A DNA stretch of 64,000 bases. Source: Amycolatopsis mongoliensis. Lineage in GTDB: Bacteria > Actinomycetota > Actinomycetes > Mycobacteriales > Pseudonocardiaceae. The notes under the pieces are model-generated. The model saw only the letters and a list, made by a program, of their open reading frames with translations. It had not been told where the DNA came from and searched no databases. The position numbers and the translations under genes are program-made. This document shows positions 43,218-51,626 of the stretch, in pieces (the first letter of the stretch is position 1; every line of letters starts with the position of its first letter). The stretch spans positions 9,486,001 through 9,550,000 of the forward strand of contig NZ_CP127295.1 of the NCBI RefSeq assembly GCF_030285665.1, in the 5' to 3' direction.

Positions 43218-43671
43218 TCAGGCCGCTGACGCGGTCGTGTAGATGGTCTCAAACTCGACCGGGGTGAGCTTGCCCAGCCCCCGTTGCCGGCGTTTGCGGT
43301 GATACTTCGTCTCGATCCAGGACACGATCGCCAACCTCAGCTCCTCGCGAGTGCGCCACCGCCGGGTATCGAGAACGTTCTTCTGCAGCAACGAAAAGAA
43401 CGACTCCATCGCGGCGTTGTCACCACAGGCACCGACCCGGCCCATCGACCCGGCCAGCCCATGGGCACGCAGCAGACGCCGGTAGGCTCCCGACCGAAAT
43501 TGAGCACCGCGGTCGGAGTGGACCACGACATCGCGCGGGTCGCGCAGAGCAATCGCGTTCCGCAGCGCGCTGACCGCGAGTGAGGCCCGCATGTGCGAGG
43601 CGATGGAGTAGCCGACGATCTTGTTGGAGTAGCAGTCCTTGACCGCACACAGATACAGCTTGCCCTCACCG
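43218..43671 (-). pseudogene. IS3 orfB transposase, 3' part (DDE domain)
   Basis: Encodes GEGKLYLCAVKDCYSNKIVG, VVVHSDRGAQFRSGAYRRLL (second catalytic Asp) and NAAMESFFSLLQKNVL (catalytic Glu), then the IS3 C-terminus TPVEFETIY. It is cut from the 5' part (45319-45745) by the IS30-family element. Removing that element and one copy of the GC duplication restores the frame as LTDITEHPTAGEGKLYLC. Confidence 0.9.
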
Positions 43672-43673
43672 GC

Positions 43674-45316
43674 TTGGATTCCACTGGTCGTCGCAACACC
43701 GACGTAGTGGTGGGGTTGATGACAGGGCGGAAGTACAGCAAGGAGCAGAAGGAAAAGTTCTTTGACCTGCTGGATCGTGGGGGCACGGTCAGGGCGGCGG
43801 CCACGGCCGGGGGCGTGCATCCTGAGGCTGCGTACACGTGGCTGCGGCAGGCGGGAATGTCGATGCGGCGCGCCAGTCCGAGGGCGTATTCGGAGGAGGA
43901 GAAGGCGGCGTTCTTCCGGTTGCTGGCCCAGCGGAACAACGTGTCTTCAGTCGCCCGCGAGCTGGGGTTCACCCGGGTGACGTGCTACAAGTGGGCACAC
44001 GAGGCAGGGATCTTCACCAGCGAGACCAGGCAGGTCAACCCGCGGCGCGAACGGTTCCTGCGGTTGCGTCAGGACGGCATGAGCCGGGCCGAGGCGGCCG
44101 CAGAAGTCGGGGCGGACAAGCGCTCCGCGGCCGACTGGGACAGAGGCATCCGAGTTCTTCACGGAGGCCGTGAGTATCCCGACGGGCGTGTCGTGCGGTA
44201 TCGCCAAGATCAGATACTGGCCGGCATGACATCACCTCGTGCGGCCGTGGTCCGCGGCGAACAGGTCGACCTTGCACGGGTGGAACGGGTGATCCATCCG
44301 CGCTATCTGAGCTTGCTGGAACGGGAACAGCTCCGAGACCTGCACCGGGCGGGAACCTCGATGCGGCAGATCGCGGCAGTGATGGGCCGGTCACCGTCGA
44401 CGATCAGCCGCGAGCTCGGCCGCAACACGGAGTCCGCGCAGGGCTATCTGCCGCACGCTGCGCATCGGGCTTCGGTCCGGCGCCGGGCACGTCCGAAGGA
44501 GCCGAAGTTGCTGCGCAACAGGCAGTTGCGCGCCTACGTCAAGGCGAAGTTGCGCACGAAGTGGTCGCCGCAGCAGATCAGTCACCGGCTCATCAAGGAC
44601 TTCCCTGCGGCTCCGGAGATGCGGGTGAGCACCGAGACGATCTACCAGGCGATCTACGTCCACGCCCGCGGCGAGCTTAAACGTGAGCTTGCCCGGCAGC
44701 TCCGCCGCGGACGGACGGTTAGGAAACCACGCCGCGATCCGAACACGCGGAGGCCGCGGTTCGTGGAACCGATGACCCCGATCACGATGCGGCCGCCCGA
44801 TGTCGAGACGCGCGCGGCTCCTGGGCATTGGGAAGGCGACTTGATCATTGGTGCTGCGGGGAAATCGGCGATCGTGACACTCGTCGAGCGATCCAGCCGC
44901 TTCGTCATGCTGGGGCATCTCGGCCTCGATCGCAGCGCCGACACCGTTCGCGACTGTCTCGTCGCAGCTGTTGCCGATCTACCTGACGCGCTGCGGGGCA
45001 CCCTCACCTGGGACCAGGGTGCGGAGATGGCTGAACACCGTGCGTTCACGACGGCCACCGACGTGGCTGTCTACTTCTGCGAGCCAGGCAAGCCCTGGCA
45101 GCGCGGCAGCAACGAAAACACCAATGGACTGCTGCGCCAATACTTCCCTGGCGGCACCGATCTGCGAGCCCACGACGCTGCGGCCCTGCAAGCCGTCGCC
45201 GACGAACTCAACGGACGCCCCAGAAAATCCCTTGGCTGGGAGACGCCCGCCGAACGCCTCGATGCTTTACTGAAGGCCTGACAGTTCCGACTGTTGCGAC
45301 GACCGCTGGAATCCAA
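43674..45316 (+). mobile_element. IS30-family insertion sequence inserted in IS3 orfB
   Basis: 1,643 bp. Terminal repeats of 25 bp lie at 43674-43698 and 45292-45316, both beginning TTGGATTCCA and ending GGTCGTCGCAACA inward, with two mismatches. A GC dinucleotide flanks both ends (43672-43673 and 45317-45318), fitting the 2-3-bp duplications of IS30. It contains a single intact transposase gene in the opposite direction to the host IS3. Confidence 0.92.
43719..45281 (+). CDS. IS30-family transposase
   Basis: About 520 residues, at the long end for IS30 because of two N-terminal HTH repeats (FDLLDRGGTVRAAATAGGVHPEAAYTW and a second near FFRLLAQRNNVSSVAREL). The family HTH follows (LHRAGTSMRQIAAVMGRSPSTISREL). 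The DDE residues are Asp in HWEGDLIIG, Asp in LTWDQGAEM and Glu in RGSNENTNGLLRQYFP. ATG 43719 was chosen as the first start inside the element; a farther upstream frame crosses the terminal repeat. It appears intact, so the element may be active. Confidence 0.93.
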   Translation: MTGRKYSKEQKEKFFDLLDRGGTVRAAATAGGVHPEAAYTWLRQAGMSMRRASPRAYSEEEKAAFFRLLAQRNNVSSVARELGFTRVTCYKWAHEAGIFTSETRQVNPRRERFLRLRQDGMSRAEAAAEVGADKRSAADWDRGIRVLHGGREYPDGRVVRYRQDQILAGMTSPRAAVVRGEQVDLARVERVIHPRYLSLLEREQLRDLHRAGTSMRQIAAVMGRSPSTISRELGRNTESAQGYLPHAAHRASVRRRARPKEPKLLRNRQLRAYVKAKLRTKWSPQQISHRLIKDFPAAPEMRVSTETIYQAIYVHARGELKRELARQLRRGRTVRKPRRDPNTRRPRFVEPMTPITMRPPDVETRAAPGHWEGDLIIGAAGKSAIVTLVERSSRFVMLGHLGLDRSADTVRDCLVAAVADLPDALRGTLTWDQGAEMAEHRAFTTATDVAVYFCEPGKPWQRGSNENTNGLLRQYFPGGTDLRAHDAAALQAVADELNGRPRKSLGWETPAERLDALLKA

Positions 45317-45318
45317 GC

Positions 45319-45745
45319 GGTGGGATGCTCAGTGATATCGGTCAACCACTTGGAATTCGGCGCGTCGGCAGTGAAATCACGGCGCACGAGGTCGTCGTGC
45401 ACCGGCGGACCCGCCTGACGAGAACCGCCTTTCTTCTTGGCGTGCAACGAGAAGATCTGCTGCATCGAGCAAATCCGCCACACCCGGTTCTCCGAGACGC
45501 TGAAGCCCTGTCGGGCGAGTTCGTCGGCGATGAACCGGTACCCGTCCGCCGGGTCATCGGCATGGATCTCGAGCGCGGCGTTGATCAAATGCGCATCATC
45601 CCAGTCCCGCTGCGAGACCGGCGCCGCACACCACTGGTAGTAAGCCTGCCGGGAGATCCCCAGCACCCTGCACGTCACCGCGACCGGCACCCTGATCGGG
45701 GCGCCGGCCGCGGCCAGGTCACGGACGAGCGGGAACGCTATTTTC
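45319..45745 (-). pseudogene. IS3 orfB transposase, 5' part
   Basis: Begins in the -1 frame at the slippery site and reads FPLVRDLAAAGAPIRVPVAV, CRVLGISRQAYYQW (HTH), HADDPADGYRFIADEL and NSKWLTDITEHPT, the last carrying the first catalytic Asp. It is interrupted after EHPT by the IS30 right end. Together with 43218-43671 it made a normal OrfAB integrase. Confidence 0.9.
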
Positions 45746-46025
45746 CCCGCAGGTTGCCTTGCGCCAGGTAGGCCGCGGCCTTGCGCAGGACCTCGTTCTC
45801 CTGCTCCAGCAGCCGGTTGCGCTTGCGCAGCTCCCGCAGCTCAACGGACTCGTCCCTGGTCACTCCGGGACGGGTGCCGTCCTCGACGTCGGCGGCGCGC
45901 AGCCAGTTGGCCAGGCACGACTCGGAGATCCCGAAGTCCTTCGCGACCTGCTTCAACGGTGTCTCGCCGCGACGGGCCACGGCGACCACGTCGTCACGGA
46001 ACTCGCGGGGGTAGGGCTTGGGCAC
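45738..46025 (-). CDS. IS3-family OrfA (HTH and leucine zipper protein)
   Basis: 95 residues. The HTH (YPREFRDDVVAVARRGETPLKQVAKDFGISESCLANW) is followed by a zipper RELRKRNRLLEQENEVLRKAAAYL. It binds the IS ends and is fused to OrfB by frameshifting. Its last codons CGG-GGA-AAA-TAG contain the heptamer GGGAAAA (45741-45747), a canonical -1 slippery site that would join it to OrfB. OrfA is intact, but OrfB is split, so the element is presumably immobile on its own. Confidence 0.92.
   Translation of the reverse strand: MPKPYPREFRDDVVAVARRGETPLKQVAKDFGISESCLANWLRAADVEDGTRPGVTRDESVELRELRKRNRLLEQENEVLRKAAAYLAQGNLRGK
45741..45747 (-). other. Programmed -1 frameshift heptamer GGGAAAA in IS3 orfA/orfB
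   Basis: On the minus strand G-GGA-AAA precedes the orfA stop TAG by 0 nt. Slipping by -1 enters the orfB frame (GGG-AAA-ATA-GCG). It is the standard IS3 arrangement. Confidence 0.75.
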
Positions 46026-46116
46026 GATGACATCCTCTCAGGCGAGGCCGCAGCCTCACAGGTGAGGTGTCAACCAGACCCTGGGCAGACCCGATCATCG
46101 TCTACGACGGCGCCGG

Positions 46117-46215
46117 ATGGCGATTGCAGAAGATCGATTCGAGCTGAGGTACGATCAACCCGGCTTCAAGATCGCGTTTCGCGATCCGTGGGGTAATACT
46201 GTGTCCGAGACTTGA
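46117..46215 (+). pseudogene. C-terminal remnant of a glyoxalase/VOC-fold gene
   Basis: The frame from 46117 ends in YDQPGFKIAFRDPWGNTVSE and stop at 46215, matching the last strand of vicinal-oxygen-chelate proteins (FRDPxGN). The rest of the gene is missing on the IS side. In the remaining DNA to 46289 nothing further is seen. Confidence 0.6.
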
Positions 46216-46289
46216 ACCCCCATATGTGGGATATCTCCCGTTTTTGGGGAGATCATGCCATCACTGTAGCGCAGAGTCACCGGACCTGC

Positions 46290-46316
46290 AGGAGCGGTCC
46301 CTGGCTAAACGCTCCT
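46290..46316. terminator. Hairpin at the 3' end of the TPR-NTPase gene
   Basis: AGGAGCG (46290-46296) pairs with CGCTCCT (46310-46316) across a 13-nt loop, overlapping the stop of the minus-strand gene at 46315. No T-run is present; the terminator role is tentative. Confidence 0.35.
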
Positions 46317-49300
46317 AGACCGCCTCTGAATCTTTGGACTCGTTCAAATCCCGGTCGACACCGTTCGCGCGGTGTAGCCGCAGACGGGCCGAACCGCTCG
46401 CACGTCCATCGCGCCAGGGGGGCATCAGGCAGGCTCGTGACGTGGGCGTCGCGGTCGCGATCATCCAGGCCTCACAAAATCCACGCAGAAGCTCCCGCGC
46501 CCCCGAGGAGTTCGCCCCGAGGTAACGGCGAACCCGGGCGAGGTTCTCGAAGGCGCCGAGCCCTCTCTCCAGCCCAGCAGCCATCCGGCCTTTGACGAGC
46601 CGCTCGTCAAAGACGTCGATTAGAACGGCGAGATACTCCACCATCGCGACGACGTCGAGCCGGATACCGGCGAGCCCACTGGGCTCCCCCTTTGCAAAGC
46701 CAGTGCCAGCCACCTTCGCGGCGTACTCGCGCAGTACCCCGCTGGTCAGTTTCCCGACGGGGCGCTCGTCGAGCACGGGGATGAGGGCCGCGCCGGCGCG
46801 GCGAGCGGCCGACCTGCTGACGCGGTCCATCGCGGCACGGGTGGTGCGGTCGAGCTGGCGCTGCACGAGGTGTGCGGCGACAATGGCCAGCTGCTCTTCG
46901 GACTTGTCGCACGCGATTGTCTCCGCCGTCCGGGCCAGCTCCCGCGCGAGGCCACCGGAGAACACGTAGGCGAGCGCGGCAAACTGCTCAGGCAGGTCGC
47001 GGATTCGCCGGTTGAGCAGCGATCTTGCCTGTTCGAAGGAAAAATAGTCGACCCGCACGATAGAGTCGAAGGCACTGTCGAACACTGTTCGCATCCCCAT
47101 CGCGGCGAGCTCGAACTCCGCCAGCGCGTCCTCCGAGACCGACACGAGGAAATAGCAGTTACGTACGTTAAAGACTGCCTTGAGTTCGTTCAGAAAGCGT
47201 TGTGCACCCTCGCCGTCGCTGATCCGGTCGAGCTCGTCGATGCCGATGAGTACTTTCGAGTCATACTCCGCGACGAGCTGCGCGGTCAGCCCGAGGAAGT
47301 CGCGGAACCGGTCGACCAGCTCGGGATGGTTGAGCGGCACGTCGTCCCGCCGCACACTGGCCTTGCTCTTGTACCCTACGTTCGTCGCCTTAAGCGGCGT
47401 GAATCCCAGCGAAAACTCGCCTTCCTTGGTGTGACTCTGCAGGAAGCGGATCTTCTCCCGCTCCTCTCTGGCCAAGGCGGCCAAGTCAGCGGGCTGGACA
47501 CTCCCGTCCGGCTGGGCCGGGCTTGTCAGCCTGAGCAAGCCTCTCGGCGCCGACTCACCTGAGCGGTTCACCAGACCGGGCGAGGTACGCGCGTACTCCT
47601 CAACGGCATCACACAACTTGCCGAACAAATGGGTGAGGAACTCCTTCGACTGGTAGCCGACGGGGGCGTCCACCTTGACGGTCAGGTCACGACGTACCCG
47701 GCGTTCCGACCCGGCGTCGCGCAAGAACTGTCCTGCACACCACCGGTCGAGCAGTGTCGACTTGCCCACTCCTCGCGGACCCGCCAGCGCGAAACTCCCC
47801 TTGCTGCGCTGCCTGAGCAGCCGTCGCAACTCGTCCGAGGCGGGGGTGTCGATCTCCACCGGCGCGTCCGAATACGTCCCGTCCAAGACCGGCAGGCAAG
47901 TGCCGTAGACCCGCTTGAGGCTCGCTCTCGCGCCGATCGCCAAGTGCAGCAACCCGTTGCCGTAAATACTGTTCAGCCATCGGTCGAACGCTTGTTGCGG
48001 AGCACGTGCGCTCGGTTTCGCGAAACGGAGGCGAAGCAGGTTGCCGCCCAGAACCGTACCGATCAGCGCGACCGCCACGACGATCCCGGCGACGCTGCCG
48101 GGCACGGCGCCGAGCTGCTGGACTCCTATCCAAACCGACGCGGCGAGCACCGCGACACTACCCAGAACAGCGAGAACGATGCCGAGATCGACCGGGAGAC
48201 GGACAAACCGGTTCAGCGCGGCGACCGCGAGAAACACCACCGGGAGACCGGCTGTCAACGCCAGCCGCCAGCCCGAAAACGGGTCGCCGTGCCCGGTGGC
48301 CAGCCATACCAGGAGCGCGATCGCGCCGGCCGCGAACCCGAAGGCCGACTCGAACAGCGCACGGCCGAGAAGACGCCACACGACGCCTCTCCGAGCGCGA
48401 TCCGTCCGGACCTGGAACCGGGCCCGCGCGTGCAGATAATTCTGCTCCTCTTCGAACGCACGTTGGAGCAGCGCGCGACGGTCCTCAACCACGCGCTCAC
48501 GCAGACGGCTTACGACCGGCCGGGCCAGTCCGAGCTTCACGCACACCTCGTTCGTGAGCAGTTCCAGCACCTGCTCCGGGTCATCCTTCCCGTTCTCCCA
48601 CGGCCGATCGATCTTCATCTCGATCGTGGGCGACTCGAGCATGCGCCACGGTTCCCGGAGCCACCTCACGGCCGCGTCCACCTTGCGGTTGCCGGGCAAC
48701 TCCGCGCAGAGGACAGCGACAATCTGCTCCGCCTCGGCGATCCGCTCCAGGCTGATCAGTGCTCCCACCTTCGCGATCCGAGCGCTGAGATCGCGCGGAT
48801 CTCGATCAAGCACGGGTTGGTAGGACTCGAGACGCGCGCGCGGTTGTTCGCCCGCGGCCGTCATGATCTCCGCACGGCAGAGGTGCAATTGCGGGCTGGT
48901 CGGTTCGCGCGCGATCGCGGCGTCGACCGCCTGGAGAGCGGATTCGAACCGGTCGTTGCTCAGGTGAATCAAGATCTTTCCGTTGGTTACTCCCGGCAAG
49001 GGCGGGCCGACCCGTTCGGAACGATCGAACTGCTCCATCGCCTGATCGCTCAGTTTGCGATCACCGGTCACCTCCGCGCGGTGCAGAAGCGCCCAGCCGT
49101 AGATCTCGAGAACCACAGCAGGCGGGTCCGGTTGTCTGTTCACCAACTCCTCTGCCTGAGTGACCAGCTCTTCATCGCCGCTTTCGGGCCGCCGCCGCAG
49201 CTCCAGCCGGAGCAATTCCGCTTGAAGGAAATGGGGTTCGTCCTTGATGGCTCGAAGGACAGCGTCCTCGGCCGCCGGCAGATTGTCCTGCTCCAGCCAG

Positions 49301-49779
49301 CACATCGCCCGTTCTACCAACGCTGGTGCGGTCGAACTCAGCCGGGGGCGCATATTTTCCAAGACCTCTTCGGCCCGCTGGAGACGGCCCGACATTCGGT
49401 ATGCCGTCGCGAGGCCGGTAGCCCCTTCGACAGATGATTCATCCAGCTGAACCGCTCTTTCGAAAGCCGCAATAGCCGCTTCGTCGTCCCGCTCGGCGGA
49501 TCCACAGTCGACGGCGAGGTATGACGGGTCGTCTGGCTGACCGAGCGCGACGAGGCCGCGCGCAAGTGCCACGTCGACAGAATCGTCCCGATCACCAAAC
49601 GCTTCAAGTTGGCAGCGTGCGTCGCTCCACCGTCGGAGCATCCACAACGCGCGCACACGTCCCGTCAATGCACGGACATCATTGCCATCTTCGCCGATGA
49701 CTTCGTCAAAAATGGACAAGGCAGCGACGCCGTCGAACCGGCATAACGCGGCATAGCCCTTGTCAAGCTGGGTGCTCAT
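46315..49779 (-). CDS. TPR - four-TM - P-loop NTPase (KAP/STAND-like) membrane protein
   Basis: 1,154 residues, apparently a membrane-tethered signalling NTPase. Residues 1-380 are TPR-like helical repeats. Four hydrophobic helices lie at about 474-494, 505-525, 532-553 and 562-580. The NTPase follows: Walker A GPRGVGKST (667-675), Walker B VLIGIDELDRI (about 843-853), then a sensor-like FLVSVSEDAL and a helical C-terminus. The Asp-Glu-Leu-Asp-Arg box recalls KAP NTPases, but here the TM helices precede Walker A instead of splitting it. ATG 49779 has GGGGAGG 7 nt upstream. Function unknown; the architecture resembles predicted conflict or defence proteins. Confidence 0.85.
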   Translation of the reverse strand: MSTQLDKGYAALCRFDGVAALSIFDEVIGEDGNDVRALTGRVRALWMLRRWSDARCQLEAFGDRDDSVDVALARGLVALGQPDDPSYLAVDCGSAERDDEAAIAAFERAVQLDESSVEGATGLATAYRMSGRLQRAEEVLENMRPRLSSTAPALVERAMCWLEQDNLPAAEDAVLRAIKDEPHFLQAELLRLELRRRPESGDEELVTQAEELVNRQPDPPAVVLEIYGWALLHRAEVTGDRKLSDQAMEQFDRSERVGPPLPGVTNGKILIHLSNDRFESALQAVDAAIAREPTSPQLHLCRAEIMTAAGEQPRARLESYQPVLDRDPRDLSARIAKVGALISLERIAEAEQIVAVLCAELPGNRKVDAAVRWLREPWRMLESPTIEMKIDRPWENGKDDPEQVLELLTNEVCVKLGLARPVVSRLRERVVEDRRALLQRAFEEEQNYLHARARFQVRTDRARRGVVWRLLGRALFESAFGFAAGAIALLVWLATGHGDPFSGWRLALTAGLPVVFLAVAALNRFVRLPVDLGIVLAVLGSVAVLAASVWIGVQQLGAVPGSVAGIVVAVALIGTVLGGNLLRLRFAKPSARAPQQAFDRWLNSIYGNGLLHLAIGARASLKRVYGTCLPVLDGTYSDAPVEIDTPASDELRRLLRQRSKGSFALAGPRGVGKSTLLDRWCAGQFLRDAGSERRVRRDLTVKVDAPVGYQSKEFLTHLFGKLCDAVEEYARTSPGLVNRSGESAPRGLLRLTSPAQPDGSVQPADLAALAREEREKIRFLQSHTKEGEFSLGFTPLKATNVGYKSKASVRRDDVPLNHPELVDRFRDFLGLTAQLVAEYDSKVLIGIDELDRISDGEGAQRFLNELKAVFNVRNCYFLVSVSEDALAEFELAAMGMRTVFDSAFDSIVRVDYFSFEQARSLLNRRIRDLPEQFAALAYVFSGGLARELARTAETIACDKSEEQLAIVAAHLVQRQLDRTTRAAMDRVSRSAARRAGAALIPVLDERPVGKLTSGVLREYAAKVAGTGFAKGEPSGLAGIRLDVVAMVEYLAVLIDVFDERLVKGRMAAGLERGLGAFENLARVRRYLGANSSGARELLRGFCEAWMIATATPTSRACLMPPWRDGRASGSARLRLHRANGVDRDLNESKDSEAV

Positions 49780-50465
49780 CACCGCACCTCCCCACTCACA
49801 GCTTGAGTAGGCCGTCGCCCTCGCTCTGTTACGCAGCTACCCGCCGCGGCAATCTGGTCGTGACACAACTGTGTCGTTACCGGCACACGCGCAGGCAGAA
49901 ATGTAGAACCGGTTCCTTGTTCTTAGGACCACCTGTAATCGGATTCCATTTGGACGCGCGGCCCTGCTGGTTGCCGTTCCAGCGGGTGCGGCGCGCACTG
50001 CGTTTCGACCTGCTTGACGAGAGATAACGACGCCCCGAAAGACACTAACGTAGTCGCGGACTCCGGAAGGCCTCAACAACGAGCTCAAAGTGTACGCCAA
50101 TCGAACAGGACTGGCTCATTAGCGTCTGAGCGCCGCTTTCAGTCCGAACGACTACCTCGCACATGGCTCAACTCGCTACCTGCCTCGCTCAATCCACGAA
50201 TCGGCGCGGGTTAGGTAAAGCACGCGAGGCTTAACCCTGTTGACTTCTTCGACCGCAACCCGCCCTGGATATCCCGAAGTGCGCACTGCTCCCCCGACAA
50301 GCCCCGCCGAGCCGACCGTGACTGAGCCCAGCGGGCCGCACGCCGAGCACGGCTCATCCCATGTCGGCCCGGTCACCAGACGACCTCCGCAGGGGTGATC
50401 CGTTCCTCGCCGGCCTGCCGATCGCCTCGACGGAGCGGCAGAGGACCGCTCGCGCTGAGCCTGGA
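49780..50465. other. Long intergenic region with one perfect palindrome
   Basis: 686 bp with no frame that looks coding on either strand and with lower GC than its neighbours. The only structure seen is GACACA-AC-TGTGTC at 49862-49875, about 85 bp upstream of the TPR-NTPase start, a possible operator. Remaining sequence shows no recognisable gene, RNA or repeat. Confidence 0.5.
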
Positions 50466-51518
50466 CTACGATTCCTCAGAAGTTAACCGCGTAAGGATGG
50501 AGCGCGCGACTGCCCAACGAGCGCCCTCGCGACGGATCCAGCCTCCCGGCGCCAACTGCGCCGCAACGGCCTCGCGGAGAGCCTGCCGTTGTATCTCGTC
50601 GAGGCCGTCCAGCATGGTCTTCGCCAAGAGCAGTCCCTGGTACTGCTCGAACGCCGACCTCGATCGCCCGACGGCGTCGACCACAATGCCGAAGTCGGCG
50701 AGGTCGCTGTTCCCCTGCATGAGCCCGAGTGCGAAGACTCGAACACCAGGGCTGTCCTGCGCGAAGAGTTCACGAGCCTGTTCAGCAGTCCATCCCTGTC
50801 CGGTAGCCGCCAAGCGAGCGATGTTCGTGATGCTTTCCATTTCGCTGGTGCGCAGCGGCCCGGCCGGCAGTTGCCGGCTCTGTTCGTACCGGCGGCCGAA
50901 CGCCTCCACCTCCGGTCGGAGGTATCCGATGGCTTCGGAGCGCAGGGCCTCGGCACGGTCCGAGTCGCCGGAAAGTTCGGCGTACTGCGCCTCGACGAAC
51001 CGGTCGAGCGCTTCGTCGTCCGCCCGGGTCAGTGCGGCCACCAGCAGCAGCCGCGTGGTCAGCCACCCGGCGATGAATCCACCGACCGCGAAGAAGACCA
51101 GCATCGCGCCCACGAACGCGACCGCGGTTCCATCGGGCCGGACGGTCGGGGCCACCACACCGACGAGCCGGCCGAATTCGCGGCAGATGGACCCGATCTG
51201 GGTGAGGCCCGCGCCCACGAGGATCTTCGTCAGCCAGTCGGAGATCTGCTCGAGGTTGGTGTTGGCGGCGTAGTTGCCCGGGCGGGTGTCCGATCGGTCG
51301 CCGGTGGCATTCGCCCACGTGGCGAGGACCTTGGGCACGCCAAACAGGAAACCGAGGAAGCCACCGGAGACGAAGGCCGCCGCGGATACCATGATCAGCA
51401 CCGCAAGGGCTTGGAGCGCCCGGTCGCCCCCGGCGGCGTAGCCGACCTCGACGAGAACACCGAAGCCGACACCGAGTCCGAAGGTGACGAAGCTCCTCTT
51501 CACGACCGTCCCCCGCAT
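50466..51518 (-). CDS. Membrane protein with NTNLEQISDWLTK motif (predicted conflict-system component)
   Basis: About 350 residues. Three or more hydrophobic segments are visible: FVTFGLGVGFGVLVEVGY, QALAVLIMVSAAAFVSGGFLGFLFG, and AVAFVGAMLVFFAVGGFIAGWL. Between them is GFLFGVPK ... NTNLEQISDWLTKILVGAGL, a motif I recall from membrane modules of bacterial conflict proteins, for example ones linked to pYEATS domains. The C-terminal 180 residues are helical and unrecognised. Start uncertain: GTG 51581 would leave only 14 bp to the divergent gene, so ATG 51518 (or GTG 51503) is preferred. Probably works with the divergent STAND/TPR protein. Confidence 0.65.
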   Translation of the reverse strand: MRGTVVKRSFVTFGLGVGFGVLVEVGYAAGGDRALQALAVLIMVSAAAFVSGGFLGFLFGVPKVLATWANATGDRSDTRPGNYAANTNLEQISDWLTKILVGAGLTQIGSICREFGRLVGVVAPTVRPDGTAVAFVGAMLVFFAVGGFIAGWLTTRLLLVAALTRADDEALDRFVEAQYAELSGDSDRAEALRSEAIGYLRPEVEAFGRRYEQSRQLPAGPLRTSEMESITNIARLAATGQGWTAEQARELFAQDSPGVRVFALGLMQGNSDLADFGIVVDAVGRSRSAFEQYQGLLLAKTMLDGLDEIQRQALREAVAAQLAPGGWIRREGARWAVARSILTRLTSEES

Positions 51519-51626
51519 GAGCTGAGCATCGGACGATCGTACCTTTCGACCTTCCGCGGACGGATCTAAACTGTGCGGCACACCTTGGAGTTGATGTGCC
51601 CCTTGATCAGGACACAGAACGCTTTA

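Larger units (their letters stand above)
43177..46091 (-). mobile_element. IS3-family insertion sequence carrying a nested IS30-family element
   Basis: Imperfect 26-bp terminal inverted repeats lie at 43177-43202 and 46066-46091. They share GGTCTGCCCAG outside and GGTTGACACC inside, with a 5-bp mismatched middle. Without the nested element it is about 1.27 kb, normal for IS3. It carries orfA (45738-46025) and orfB (split). No convincing target duplication was found at its outer ends. To its right lies a VOC-protein remnant, suggesting that the insertion or a later deletion destroyed a host gene. Confidence 0.88.

Noticed and set aside
43593..43718. Longer start for the IS30 transposase
   Set aside because: It would begin outside the element, in IS3 orfB, beyond the terminal inverted repeat.
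49803..50376. Small frames of 60-90 codons in the 49780-50465 gap
   Set aside because: No ribosome sites, mixed codon usage unlike neighbours, no similarity seen.
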